Source of the DNA: Brevibacterium marinum
GTDB lineage: Bacteria > Actinomycetota > Actinomycetes > Actinomycetales > Brevibacteriaceae
Direction: 5' to 3'
DNA: 64,000 nt
Assembly: GCF_011927955.1 (NCBI RefSeq)
Contig: NZ_JAATJN010000001.1
Coordinates: 2,542,001 to 2,606,000, forward strand
Each line of letters begins with the position of its first letter. The first letter of the stretch is position 1. Positions 53,208-62,865 of this stretch are shown here, piece after piece. The notes below the pieces were generated by a model that saw only the letters and a list, made by a program, of their open reading frames with translations, made no database searches and was not told the origin of the DNA. A program made the translations under genes and the position numbers.

Positions 53208-54651
53208 ATGCCACCAAGACGCGACGGCCAATCCTTCATCGTGATGGCCAACCGCCTACCCGTGGATCGCTGCAGAGACTCGTGGCACACAGCACCGGGA
53301 GGCCTCGTCTCAGCGTTGGCGCCGATTGTGAAAGCCGAAAGCGGCGCATGGATCGGCTGGCCGGGGACCTGCGATGAAACAATTGAACCCCTTTTCGGCA
53401 GACGGCATGCACCTTGTCCCCATTCCACTCAGTTGTGCAGAGCATCGCCAATACTATGAAGGTTTCTCCAACGCTGTTCTCTGGCCCCTCTATCACGATC
53501 TCATCGTCGCGCCTCAATACCGGCGGGACTGGTGGCGCACCTATGAGGCCGTCAATGCCAGGTTCGCTCAGGCCGCGATTGAAACAGCGGCATATGGGGC
53601 CACCATCTGGATTCACGATTATCAACTGCAGCTCGTACCGCGGATGATCCGCAGCCAGCGTCGAGATGTGCGAATCGGCTTCTTCAACCATATTCCCTTT
53701 CCCCCAGTCGGGCTGGTGGGGCAACTTCCGTGGCGCGAGGCTGTTTTGGATGGGCTGCTCGGGGCCGATGTCATCGGTTTCCAGCGCGAGTCCGATGTGA
53801 GGAATTTCCGCGATGCGAGTCAAAGGTTTCTCGGCATCGATCCCGATCGCGTCTCGAACGTCATCGGTGCCTACCCCATCTCAGTCGATGTCGATGCGAT
53901 TCGTGAAGCAGCCGAATCTGAATCAGTTGCTCGACTCTCCCGACAGTTTCGGCACGATCTCGGCAACCCCGATGTTCTCATGCTCGGTATCGATCGACTC
54001 GACTATACGAAAGGCATCCCACATCGCCTCCGGGCCGTTGAAGAGCTCCTCGAAGACGGAGTCCTTGCCCCGCAGACAACAATGTTGACTCAAGTGGCTG
54101 TGCCCTCACGCGAAGGAATCGGGGCATATCAAGACCTGCGTGATGAAGTCGAACGCCTCGTCGGTCGGATCAATGGCCGCTTCGGCACGCTCGAGCGAGG
54201 TGTTGTTCAGTATTCTCATCAGCCATATTCGTTTGAAGCCACCATCGCCTTGTACCTCGCCGCGGACGTGCTTCTGGTGACTTCCTTGCGTGATGGAATG
54301 AACCTCGTCGCTAAAGAATTCGTCACAGCGCGCCAAGGGCGCAGCGGGGCTCTCGTCCTCTCAGAATTTGCAGGGGCCGCTGATGAGCTCCACCGAGCCA
54401 TCATCGTCAACCCGCATGACAGCTCCGGGCTGAAGAACGGAATAAGTCAGGCCGCCAGCCTCACCCGTGACGACGCCCATGAGCAAATTGCAGCGATGGC
54501 AGCGATCGTCGAAGACAACGATGTCCACCACTGGGCTCGAAGCTTCCTCAACGATCTGCAGAACCCGACGGACGCAGGCTCGCCGCTTCTGAAAATGCCC
54601 ACCAGGAAGGCCACCAGAAATCTGCGAGAGGTGAAACACGTTGGCAGATGA
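53208..54651 (+). pseudogene. otsA: Trehalose-6-phosphate synthase, frameshifted
   Basis: OtsA joins UDP-glucose and glucose-6-phosphate to trehalose-6-phosphate for osmoprotection. The N-terminus is in one frame (FIVMANRLPVD, GGLVSALAPI, WIGWPG up to about 53390). The rest, from FSADGMHLVPIPLS through HDYQLQLVPRMIR, LGIDRLDYTKGIP and SLRDGMNLVAKEFV, is in the next frame. One extra base in CCCCTTTT (53388-53395) explains it; skipping one base gives about 480 residues, the usual length. It is a recent mutation, a sequencing error or, less likely, a frameshift site. No otsB phosphatase gene is nearby. Confidence 0.88.
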
Positions 54652-56086
54652 AGCAGCACACGACGCGCAGGACCATCGGGTACCCACCCCCGATGGCATC
54701 GACATCAACACGATGCCGCCCGACGAGAAGCGGACGCTGAAGCGGGCGATCGGAGGATCGGCCCTCGGCAATGCCGTCGAATGGTTCGACTACGGTGTCT
54801 ACTCCTACGTGTCCGTCTACATCGCCAGCGCCTTCTTCCCCGGCGAATGGGGAGTCGCGCTGACATTCGCCACCCTCGCCCTCTCCTTCGTGTTCCGTCC
54901 TTTGGGAGGGCTCATCCTCGGGCCCTTGGGCGACAAGGTGGGGCGTCAGCACGTGATGGTCCTGACCATCATCATGATGACGATTCCGACCACGATCATC
55001 GGCATCCTCCCCAGCTACTCCACCCTCGGGGCATTCGCACCGGTCCTGCTGCTATTGTGCCGCATGGTCCAAGGCTTTTCCACCGGCGGCGAGTACGGCG
55101 GGGCCGCCGTCTACATGGCGGAGTCGGCACCCGACAGACGACGAGGCTTCTGCGGATCCTTCCTTGAGATGGGCACCCTGGCGGGAACCGCCTCGGCGGC
55201 ATTCGTCTGCACCATCATCCTCGTCGTCGTCGGATCGGACGGCATGGAGGCCGGCTGGTGGCGCCTGCCCTTCCTGCTGACCCTGCCGCTCGGCGCCGTC
55301 GCCCTCTGGCTGCGGATGAAACTCGACGAACCGGAGGCATTCTCACAGACCACCTCCAAGCAGCAGGCCAACCGGAAACCGTTCCGAGAACTTTTCACCG
55401 GGTACAAGAAGCAGATCGTCATGCTCATGGCCTTCGTCGTGCTTCTCAATGTCGGCCAGTACATGGTCCTGACGTACATGCCGACCTACCTCAGCAGCAT
55501 CCTGGGCCACTCCGAAGTCACAAGCAATTTCATGCTCGTCGGACTGCTGCTGGCAATGATCGCCGTCGTCAGCCCGCTGGGCCGACTGACGGACTCGATC
55601 GGGCGCAAACCGGTGCTCTACACCTCGGCGATCGGCTTCATCGTCCTCTCCGTCCCGGCCTTCATGCTCATGCATGCCGAAGGACGCTTCCTCCAATTCC
55701 TCGGACTGGGCATCATCGCTCTGCTCCAGGTGATGATGCAGTCGTGCGTCTCGGCGACGCTGCCGGCGATCTTCCCGACCCAGGTCCGGTTCTCCGGCTT
55801 CGCCATCGGCTACAACATCTCGACCGCAATCTTCGGCGGGACCACGGCTGCGGTGAACACCTTCGTCATACAGGCCACCGGGTTCGACCTGTTCCCGGCC
55901 GTCTACCTCGTCGGTGCAGGCATCATCGGCCTCATCGGCATCCACTTCTTCAACGAGACGGCCGGACGCCCGATCGACGGTGACACTCCCCCGGGATCCG
56001 AAGACGAAGAACTTGCAGAAATGGGCTACGAACTCATCGGATTCAACGACAACAACGACGATGCAGAGGCCCAAGACACACGGTGA
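54641..56086 (+). CDS. ProP/MHS-type MFS symporter
   Basis: A 481-residue major facilitator of the metabolite:H+ symporter type, close to the osmoprotectant transporter ProP. Characteristic features are GNAVEWFDYGVYSYVSVYIA at the first helix, FRPLGGLILGPLGDKVGRQH (motif A), GFSTGGEYGGAAVYMAE and, later, GRLTDSIGRKPVL. It uses a TTG start (54641) that overlaps the end of the otsA frame by 11 bp, with GAGAGGTGA upstream, so it is coupled to trehalose synthesis. Uptake of proline, betaine or ectoine is plausible; the substrate is an inference from family and neighbours. Confidence 0.88.
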   Translation: MADEAAHDAQDHRVPTPDGIDINTMPPDEKRTLKRAIGGSALGNAVEWFDYGVYSYVSVYIASAFFPGEWGVALTFATLALSFVFRPLGGLILGPLGDKVGRQHVMVLTIIMMTIPTTIIGILPSYSTLGAFAPVLLLLCRMVQGFSTGGEYGGAAVYMAESAPDRRRGFCGSFLEMGTLAGTASAAFVCTIILVVVGSDGMEAGWWRLPFLLTLPLGAVALWLRMKLDEPEAFSQTTSKQQANRKPFRELFTGYKKQIVMLMAFVVLLNVGQYMVLTYMPTYLSSILGHSEVTSNFMLVGLLLAMIAVVSPLGRLTDSIGRKPVLYTSAIGFIVLSVPAFMLMHAEGRFLQFLGLGIIALLQVMMQSCVSATLPAIFPTQVRFSGFAIGYNISTAIFGGTTAAVNTFVIQATGFDLFPAVYLVGAGIIGLIGIHFFNETAGRPIDGDTPPGSEDEELAEMGYELIGFNDNNDDAEAQDTR

Positions 56087-56183
56087 CCGAACCCATAGCT
56101 ATCATCGTTGACACCTCACGACGGCCCCACCTGCTCTCACATTCCGTAAGACGCGATACACCCGACCATTAAGGTGTGGTGCG

Positions 56184-56465
56184 ATGTACACGATGCTCAA
56201 CAACCAAGAATCGTCAAAATACGATCTCTATCTTCCCGGAAAGCTCGTCGCGGCACTTCATTACAAGCTCGAATCAGAAGAGAGCGAGATCATGCTCATC
56301 TACTGCGAAGCCATTGACACCGAGGAAGCAGCCCACCACTGCACGGAACTCATGCGACGGGTGCTCGACGACGTCAAAAGTCGCCGCTTGAAACTCACCA
56401 TCACATGCCCCATCGCTCGCAAATTCATTGCACTGGGAAAACGAGCCACTCACCCCCAGAAGTGA
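56184..56465 (+). CDS. Small YjdJ-like (GNAT-related) protein
   Basis: A 93-residue protein whose second half (LMRRVLDDVKSRRLKLTITC, then PIARKFIAL) resembles the YjdJ-type short N-acetyltransferases, where a similar Cys-Pro-x-x stretch ends the domain. The first half (KYDLYLPGKLVAALHYKLES) is compatible, but the acetyl-CoA loop is not clear. AAGGTGTGG precedes the ATG. It stands alone about 100 bp after the ProP-like gene. Function uncertain. Confidence 0.6.
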   Translation: MYTMLNNQESSKYDLYLPGKLVAALHYKLESEESEIMLIYCEAIDTEEAAHHCTELMRRVLDDVKSRRLKLTITCPIARKFIALGKRATHPQK

Positions 56466-56705
56466 CTTCCCATATGGGTCGTGATGAGCAGGCCCAGAGT
56501 GCCGTGCAGCCCCAGCTGAATGTGCCACGATGATTCGTACGGGTTGCCCTCATGTTTTTCATCCGGAGGCATGGCTTTTGAGAATCCAATCGGTGTTGCC
56601 TACCCGATCGATAGGCCCCCTGGAGAAGTTGACGATTCTGCAGACCCTGCGTTCGAGGGTGTCGCCCTGCGAATACGCACGGCGGCACCCTCCGACGCCA
56701 TGTTG

Positions 56706-57107
56706 TTAGCCGGCCGCAGCGCGGGCGATCTCGGCGTCTTGTTCAGGTGTTCCGCCTGAGGCTCCAACTGCCCCGATGATTCGTTCGCTCGTGTCGAAGA
56801 GCGGAACACCACCACCCATGAGGAGCAGTCCGCCATTTGTGTGATCGAAGTGAGCGACTGGCTCACCGAGTTGGAGCGGAGCATTCAACGCTTCGCTCGG
56901 TGCCTCAAACATGACGGAAGTGCGGGCCTTCGCCAGCGCGAGATCATTCGATGCCAACCAGGCTCCATCCATGCGTTCGAAGGCGACGAGATTCGCTCCG
57001 GCATCAAGGACGGCGAAGACGGCGTTGAGTCCGAGATCGCGCGCTTTCAATTGCCCGGCGTCGATGATCTTGCTCGCGGCTTCCAGGGTGATCGTCGGAT
57101 GTGACAT
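56706..57107 (-). CDS. GlcG/HbpS-type haem-degrading family protein
   Basis: A 133-residue protein of the GlcG/HbpS family: PTITLEAASKIIDAGQLKAR, then AVFAVLDAGANLVAFERMDG, AKARTSVMF and the end GGVPLFDTSERIIGAVGASG followed by GTPEQDAEIARAAA. HbpS homologues bind haem or cobalamin; others are of unknown role beside oxidoreductases. ATG 57107 follows AAAGGAATC; the longer frame is a shadow of the SDR gene. It is 31 bp downstream of the SDR gene on the same strand and so in one operon with it. The 240 bp after it (56466-56705) hold no gene. Confidence 0.9.
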   Translation of the reverse strand: MSHPTITLEAASKIIDAGQLKARDLGLNAVFAVLDAGANLVAFERMDGAWLASNDLALAKARTSVMFEAPSEALNAPLQLGEPVAHFDHTNGGLLLMGGGVPLFDTSERIIGAVGASGGTPEQDAEIARAAAG

Positions 57108-57138
57108 GTGATCGATTCCTTTCTGGGGATGACTGGAC

Positions 57139-57915
57139 TCAGGCCTTCTGCGTCCACTCGGTTTCCTGCCACTGCTTGGCAGCCTCGATGGTCTCCAGCG
57201 GACGCATGGTCCGGTAGTCCGGGTTATCGGAGACGATGGTCTCGACCATCGCATCAACCATCTCCTGCGGATCAGCCTGGTCAGCCAGCGAAGGCCCGAA
57301 GTCAGGCATGGGCACATGTGCGGTCTCGGCGTCGTGCCACTGAACATAGCTCTCAGCGCCGGTGTCGTTAAACCCGGTTCCGAAGACTCCGGGATTGATG
57401 GTGGCAACCTTTATGCCGAACTGCTCCAGCTCAGCCTTCATAGAGCCAGCGACGGCCTCGATCGCGTGCTTGGTCGCACAGTAAGCGCCGAGGAACGGGA
57501 CAACGAGGATCCCTCCCATCGACGACGTCCACACGATTCGCCCACTCTGCCGGGCGATCATCTTCGGCGCGATCGCCTGGACCAATTCGAGGTGTCCAAA
57601 GAGATTGATGTCGAACGATTCCCGCACCCGCTGCAGCGGGATATCGACCATTGCCCCACCTTCCATCACACCGGCATTGAGGACGAGGACGTCGACGTCG
57701 AAAGAGCCAGCATGGGTGATATCGATTTCATCGAGCAGGTTGAGCTTGATGACTTCGAGGTCAACACCAGCGTCTTTGGCATTAGCTCTCAGGCTACGTA
57801 CTTGTGGCCACGTCTCCGCCGCGGCGATGACGTCATTACCCCGGCGGGCAAGTTCAAGAGCCACGCCTTGTCCGAAGCCACTGCTGGCACCGGTGATGAG
57901 AATTTTCTGGGACAT
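57139..57915 (-). CDS. SDR-family oxidoreductase
   Basis: A 258-residue classical short-chain dehydrogenase: ILITGASSGFGQGVALELAR (cofactor motif TGxxxGxG), VLVLNAGVMEGG (NAG), the catalytic Ser in VWTSSMGGI and YCATKHAIEA (YxxxK). The N-terminus suggests NADP(H). It is in an operon with glcG-like and divergent from a TetR gene, with operator-like repeats between. The substrate is unknown; a TetR-controlled SDR often acts on a xenobiotic or aldehyde. Confidence 0.92.
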   Translation of the reverse strand: MSQKILITGASSGFGQGVALELARRGNDVIAAAETWPQVRSLRANAKDAGVDLEVIKLNLLDEIDITHAGSFDVDVLVLNAGVMEGGAMVDIPLQRVRESFDINLFGHLELVQAIAPKMIARQSGRIVWTSSMGGILVVPFLGAYCATKHAIEAVAGSMKAELEQFGIKVATINPGVFGTGFNDTGAESYVQWHDAETAHVPMPDFGPSLADQADPQEMVDAMVETIVSDNPDYRTMRPLETIEAAKQWQETEWTQKA

Positions 57916-57929
57916 ACTTACTCCTCAAT

Positions 57930-58000
57930 GTAACTATCTGGATACTTACAAATACGATGCTTCCACACCACACTCGCGTCGTCAATAACTAGATGGTTAC
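57930..58000. promoter_or_regulatory. Two TetR-type operator candidates
   Basis: GTAACTATC-TG-GATACTTAC (57930-57949) is an inverted repeat with 8 of 9 arm positions matching. A related sequence CTAGATGGTTAC (57989-58000), in inverted orientation, matches its left arm at 10 of 12 positions. They flank the 100-bp divergent promoter region, one near each start codon, suggesting control of both directions (inference). Confidence 0.55.
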
Positions 58001-58015
58001 CTTTAGAATGAAGAA

Positions 58016-58630
58016 ATGCCACCTGATGCCACAGATACCAAGCGACGGATTCTCGCTGCAGCGCGCGCCGAATTTGCCCAGTACGGGTTGGCTGGCGCGC
58101 GCGTGGACCGGATCGCCGAGACGGGGCAAGCCAACAAAAGGTCGATCTATGTGCATTTCGGATCGAAGAACGATCTGTTTGATCGAGTCGTGGCATCAGC
58201 GTTGACCGATATGGCGGAGTCGGTGCCGTTCACCGCTGAGGACTTGCCTGCCTACGCGGGGGCGCTGTTCGACTATCTCATTGCACACCCTGAGGTTTTG
58301 CGACTGACCACTTGGGCCGGACTTGAGCGAGCTGAGGCGTCACCGAATGAGGTTCAAGCTTATGAGCCGAAAGTGACAGTGCTGACTGAGTTCTTCGGTG
58401 AGATGGCAGTCGATGTGATCGCCCTGCTGCTTGGCCAAGTCACTGCATGGCAAACCGCGTCCGCCGCCCTGCGGGCACATGCGCCAGGCGATCCGTGGTC
58501 AGCATCCCGCATTCAGCAGCACCGGGCCCTGCTGATCACTTCCGTCGATGCCCTCGTTGGCGCCGCGAAGTACGACACAGCACTACCTTCTTCTGAATCT
58601 GAGAGCAGATCGAAGGTGTTTCGCACCTAA
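58016..58630 (+). CDS. TetR-family regulator
   Basis: A 204-residue regulator with the HTH TKRRILAAARAEFAQYGLAG, then ARVDRIAETGQANKRSIYVH and the FGSKNDLFDRVV end of the DNA-binding domain. The ligand domain has LFDYLIAHPEVLRLTTWAGL, typical of TetR proteins with a C_6-type domain. It is divergent from the SDR/glcG-like operon and presumably represses it through the repeats at 57930-58000. Confidence 0.92.
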   Translation: MPPDATDTKRRILAAARAEFAQYGLAGARVDRIAETGQANKRSIYVHFGSKNDLFDRVVASALTDMAESVPFTAEDLPAYAGALFDYLIAHPEVLRLTTWAGLERAEASPNEVQAYEPKVTVLTEFFGEMAVDVIALLLGQVTAWQTASAALRAHAPGDPWSASRIQQHRALLITSVDALVGAAKYDTALPSSESESRSKVFRT

Positions 58631-58756
58631 AGTGCCTCAGAACCCTTGTGTTTTGCGACGGATAGTTTACGACACACTCACCGAAGGACTGGAGCCAGGT
58701 TCGATGACATCAAACCCTGCATCAGTCCCTACCTGCTTGGCTCTGGCAGTGAAGTC

Positions 58757-59785
58757 CTAGAGGAGGGACTCGTCGGTGGTATCGATTTGTTCGAAGGCCG
58801 CAGAGAGTTCGGCTTCCTTGGGCAGTGCCGCCTTCTCGGCTGCCGGCAGTGCCTCATAAGTGTAGGTGGCCACAGCCATAGGAGAATCTGACCGTGTCAG
58901 GGCGTAGCGGACACTGTGCTCGTTTTTGCTGCCACAGATCAAAATCCCCACCGTGGCACTGTGCGCGGGGCGTTTGAGTTTGTCGTCAACGACTGCCACA
59001 TAGAAGTTGAGCTTGCCGGCGTACTCGGGTTGAAACTTTCCTGTTTTGAGCTCGATTACGAAGTAGCGCAGCTGCTCGACGTGGAAGAACAGCAAGTCAA
59101 TGTAGTAGTCGTCCTCGCCGACCTCGAAGTGGACTTGCCGTCCCACGAAGGCGAATCCTGGCCCCAGCTCGTTCAGGGTCTCCACGATGCGGTCGGTGAG
59201 TGCTTGTTCGAGTTCGCGTTCAGCGACCTGTCCTGACAGGCCGAGGAACTCAAAGGTATACGGGTCCTTCGCTACTTGTTGGGCGAGTTCGGAATCAACG
59301 GTGGGGAGCTGGCGGGAGAAGTTCGACGGCGCTGCCCCACTGCGTTCCATCGTGTTGTTCATGATCATGTTCAACAAGACGTTGCGCGACCACCCATGCT
59401 CGACGGCTGCAGCTGCGTACCATTGACGTGCTTGCTGGCTTAATGGCTTGTCGAGGAGAGTGCGGATGTGGCCCCAAGGCAATTGCGCCACAGGGTGTGG
59501 CGCAATCGAGTCCACGGCCCAGTGACGGGCGAACGTGGTCATGTATTGCAAGTTCCGAGGAGAGAAGCCCCGCATTTGCGGGAACTCAGCTCGCAGATCT
59601 TCCGCGAGGCGGGCTATGGTCTTACCGCCCCACCCCTGCTGCTCTTGTCGGGTCAGAATCTCCTGTCCGATCGACCAGTACAACTGGATCAACTCGGTAT
59701 TGACCGTGCGCTGGGCTTGGGACTGGGCCTGGTGGACACGTTGCTTAAGCGCCTCGAGTGTCTGGCGATAATCGGCGGGAAGAGC
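58757..59785 (-). pseudogene. YhcG/DUF1016-type PD-(D/E)XK nuclease gene, 5' end cut by IS630 element
   Basis: The family has an N-terminal DUF1016 domain and a C-terminal PD-(D/E)XK nuclease. The domain end is in DDYYIDLLFFHVEQLRYFVI followed by ELKTGKF, with the catalytic Asp and ELK. The frame reads LALPADYRQTLEALKQRVHQ, then AQSQAQRTVNTELIQLYWSI, back to the IS end at 59787, beyond the first internal TTG (59692). Removing the IS at its TA duplication extends the frame with TPNNPLALPADY, but no standard start follows. The present gene has thus lost its initiation region and is probably inactive or N-truncated. Related proteins act with restriction or defence systems. Confidence 0.8.
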
Positions 59786-59787
59786 TA

Positions 59788-60937
59788 GTGGTGTGTCTCG
59801 TAAATGATTATACCGTTGGGCGATAGAATGAGGGCATGTCAGCTCCAGCAGCCCCGTTGACCATGACCGACACCGATCGAGAAGTCCTCGAGATCATCGC
59901 TCGGTCATCGACAGCCGCGCACCGGGAAGTCGTCCGCGCCAGAGTCCTCCTCGCCTCCGCCGATGGTGTGGGCATCCGCACCGTCGCCGGCGACCATGGT
60001 GTGTCGGCGATGACGGTGCGCGCCTGGCGCGAGGCGTTCACAGCCGAGGGACTCACGCAGTGGGGCACGGTGAAGAAAGGACGCGGACGTAAACCCTCGA
60101 TCCCTGAGGACACAATCGCTGAGATCGTACGTCTGACGACGACCGAGACTCCTGAAGCCGAAACCCACTGGTCGGTGCGGTCGATGGCCAAGAAGGTCGG
60201 CGTCTCCCGCTCGACCGTCCACAGGGTCTGGTCCGAACTCGGGCTCAAACCCCACCGGCACGATACGTTCAAAGTCTCGAACGATCCGAACTTCGATGCC
60301 AAGGTCATCGATGTCGTCGGTCTCTACCTCAACCCACCGGAGAAGGCGGTGGTGTTGTGCATGGACGAGAAGTCTTCCATCCAGGCACTCGATCGCACTC
60401 AGGCATCGTTGCCGATGGTTCCCGGTCGGGCCGGGACGATGACGCATGACTACAAACGAAACGGCACGACGACGCTCTTCGCCGCACTGGATGTCCTCAC
60501 GGGTAAAGTCATCGGGCAGTGTCTTCCCAAGCATCGGCATGAGGAGTTCCTGACTTTCCTCAAAACCGTTGATTCGCAGGTGCCCAAGGGTCTGCAGGTC
60601 CACCTCGTGCTTGATAACTATGCCACGCACAAACATGCCGTGATCAAGCACTGGCTGGCCAACCACAAACGCTTTCACCTGCACTTCACGCCGACATCAT
60701 CGTCGTGGCTGAATCAGGTCGAGAGGTGGTTTCGCGATCTGACGGAGAAGAATCTGCGTCGGGGGATCTTCGACTCGGTGCCCGATCTCATCGACAGCAT
60801 CGAGGCTTATATCGATGCCAATAATGATGACCCGAAACCGTATGTGTGGACGGCGACAGCCGAGTCGATCCTGGAGAAAGTCGCCCGAGCGCGCACCACC
60901 CTGACCGAACGAGCAAGCTAATACAGAGACACACCAC
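59788..60937 (+). mobile_element. IS630-family insertion sequence (1150 bp), TA duplication
   Basis: Perfect 12-bp ends GTGGTGTGTCTC (59788-59799) and GAGACACACCAC (60926-60937) are flanked by TA on both sides (59786-59787 and 60938-60939), the IS630/Tc1 target duplication. It contains one intact transposase gene and lies in the 5' region of the YhcG-type gene. Confidence 0.92.
59836..60921 (+). CDS. IS630-family transposase
   Basis: A 361-residue transposase. The N-terminal half has two helix-turn-helix units (RTVAGDHGVSAMTVRAWREA and KKVGVSRSTVHRVWSELGLK). The DDE core has VLCMDEKSSIQALDRT, VHLVLDNYATHKHAVIKHWL and SSSWLNQVERWFRDLTEKN. The frame is complete between intact ends, so this copy may still move. 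Confidence 0.95.
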   Translation: MSAPAAPLTMTDTDREVLEIIARSSTAAHREVVRARVLLASADGVGIRTVAGDHGVSAMTVRAWREAFTAEGLTQWGTVKKGRGRKPSIPEDTIAEIVRLTTTETPEAETHWSVRSMAKKVGVSRSTVHRVWSELGLKPHRHDTFKVSNDPNFDAKVIDVVGLYLNPPEKAVVLCMDEKSSIQALDRTQASLPMVPGRAGTMTHDYKRNGTTTLFAALDVLTGKVIGQCLPKHRHEEFLTFLKTVDSQVPKGLQVHLVLDNYATHKHAVIKHWLANHKRFHLHFTPTSSSWLNQVERWFRDLTEKNLRRGIFDSVPDLIDSIEAYIDANNDDPKPYVWTATAESILEKVARARTTLTERAS

Positions 60938-61098
60938 TAGGGGGTTATTGGGTGTTCCGGAGCACCAGCTGTGCGAGCCTTTTGCGCCAATGTGGTTAGG
61001 GTGGCCGATCTACAACACTGAACAGCGTTATCGTTTTGTTATATTCGTGCTAGTGCCGTTTACGTCAGGTGTAGCAACACATTAACTAATGTTGGGTC

Positions 61099-61953
61099 AT
61101 GACTGCAGACAGCGCCACGGGAGATCCGGAGTTCTCAGGGGTCAGCTCCGAGCAGAGGCTCATGGATTGCATTAACCTCCTCGAGCGGTGGGGGTCGTAT
61201 ATTCAATCACCCATGCGGGTTCAGAGGGGAAGCCTCCTGGGTCTGTCGGACGCACGCTGCAAAAGGGCCGAAGTGAGCACAGTAGCGTGGCAAGGGATCT
61301 CGATCGCCCTTGAGCACGTCTTGGCGGTCGCGAGGATCGTTAAGGGGGACGTTGACGAAGAATTTTGGTCGCCGTATCTGACTCCATCGGCCACGCATGC
61401 CTTCCTGCGTTCGTCACAGCTTGCCGCCTCCCGTGCGCTGTGGATTCTTGATGCAGAGAGTACCGACCTGCAGGCGAATCGGGCCCTGGAGGTGAAGCTG
61501 GCCGAGCTTCGGAATGAGGCTAACGCGGTCGAGGACATCACGAAAGATAAGCAGCTCAATGATGCCTACGGGGTTAAAGGGTTGTCGGGCAGGGTAAAGG
61601 AGCTTGAGAGGGCACACGGCGAGATCTTGGGCTTGCTTCAGTCCCGCGTGAGGGGCTGGAAGAAGACCAGTGACACAGGCATTATCAAGACTGCGGCGAA
61701 GTATCTTCCCGAGCTTGATGATAATCCAGTTCTCGTTCACACGTACCTGATGAGTTGGCGCATGGGCAGTGGTTCGGCCCATGGGTATTTTTGGCCGACG
61801 CTTATGCGTGGATTCGAGACCGCCGAGGAAAATGGTGTGTTGGTCGCCAAGAGCTATGGTGATCTCCCGCAGACGGCCATGGCGTTCATGTCGATCGTGC
61901 TGCTATTGAATCGTGTGCTGAGCTTGTATGAACAGCGGAGCGCGGCTTTCTAG
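61099..61953 (+). CDS. Hypothetical protein (284 aa)
   Basis: Not recognised. It is mostly helical in appearance, with a charged central coiled-coil-like stretch (LEVKLAELRNEANAVEDITK, then RVKELERAHGEILGLLQSRV) and a C-terminal part MSWRMGSGSAHGYFWPTLMR and ALSI-like hydrophobic residues (AMAFMSIVLLLNRVLSLYEQ). No signal peptide. The base composition is more AT-rich than the core genes, and the region behind an insertion sequence suggests acquired DNA. The 160 bp between the IS and this gene contain the former 5' region of the YhcG-type gene. Confidence 0.6.
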   Translation: MTADSATGDPEFSGVSSEQRLMDCINLLERWGSYIQSPMRVQRGSLLGLSDARCKRAEVSTVAWQGISIALEHVLAVARIVKGDVDEEFWSPYLTPSATHAFLRSSQLAASRALWILDAESTDLQANRALEVKLAELRNEANAVEDITKDKQLNDAYGVKGLSGRVKELERAHGEILGLLQSRVRGWKKTSDTGIIKTAAKYLPELDDNPVLVHTYLMSWRMGSGSAHGYFWPTLMRGFETAEENGVLVAKSYGDLPQTAMAFMSIVLLLNRVLSLYEQRSAAF

Positions 61954-62208
61954 GCTCCTGTGTGCCCATAGCGCCGGTGTCGGGCTGTAACTGACTGTTG
62001 CCCCCCAGGGTGTCTCGTTCTCGGGCTGTGCGGGCCTTTCTGCATTCACGGACACAATCCGGTAACGAATCGTAGGGGACGGCGAAGAATCGTAATAACT
62101 AGCGTCCGAATCAACAGCAGTAGTGATAGCTTCAGCTTACCGATATAGAAGCGAGTCACCCGATGCAACCGAGTGACCCGCACGACAACGCTAAATAGGA
62201 GCGGCGTC

Positions 62209-62835
62209 ATGAAAAAGATTATCAGCATTACAGCACTTGCCTCACTCGTCGCATTTGCTGGTTGTGGGACGCAGGAGCCTGCCGCGAAACCAGCAGAAGC
62301 GGCTGCGGAGCAAGTCGACGCTTCCCGAACTGAAGCCGGTGAAGCTAAGGAAGATGCGAACGTTTACACCCTCGAAGATGAGAACGGTACCGTCTACACG
62401 CTCGACCTGAACCCGTACACTGATGACGACACTGACGCGGCAGACGAGGCAATTGCTGAAGCCATGGCATACGAGGATGACGTTGACGCGACCGACCTTG
62501 ATGGCCTCACCGAATGGGCATCACTCACCATCGACAACACCAAAAGCTCGATGGAGTCCGGTAGCGACTACGTTGACATCACCATTGTGGGTGACGAGAT
62601 GCAGTACGGCATCATCACGGACCCCTCCGATTACGTTGCTGAACTCACCTGGATGAGTGAGTACGGGGGCCAGGCAGAAGCTGAGACCTACAATCGCATG
62701 CTTGATGTGGCTGATGCTTTCGATCAGCCTGAGACTGTGAAGCCTGGTGTTAAGGTCACTTACCCGGTCGTGCTTGAGTTGGGTCTACCTGAAACTGTTG
62801 ACGCGGTGTGGTGTTGGGATCAGGAAATGAAGTAG
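62209..62835 (+). CDS. Secreted lipoprotein, acidic, unknown function
   Basis: A 208-residue protein with a clear lipoprotein signal (MKKIISITALASLVAFAGCG) followed by an acidic Ala/Glu linker and a domain rich in Asp (NVYTLEDENGTVYTLDLNPY and SLTIDNTKSSMESGSDYVDI). ATG 62209 follows AGGAG; a start 36 bases upstream would bury the signal. No enzyme motif is seen. It is expected on the outer membrane face. Its codon use is more relaxed than the core genes. The 255 bp before it contain no gene that I can support. Confidence 0.7.
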   Translation: MKKIISITALASLVAFAGCGTQEPAAKPAEAAAEQVDASRTEAGEAKEDANVYTLEDENGTVYTLDLNPYTDDDTDAADEAIAEAMAYEDDVDATDLDGLTEWASLTIDNTKSSMESGSDYVDITIVGDEMQYGIITDPSDYVAELTWMSEYGGQAEAETYNRMLDVADAFDQPETVKPGVKVTYPVVLELGLPETVDAVWCWDQEMK

Positions 62836-62865
62836 TGGTCTTCTGTTTTAGAGTGAGAGGGCGTT

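Noticed and set aside
53388..53395. Programmed ribosomal frameshift in otsA as the default reading
   Set aside because: OtsA genes are not known to me to use frameshifting; mutation or sequencing error is simpler, so it is listed only as an alternative.
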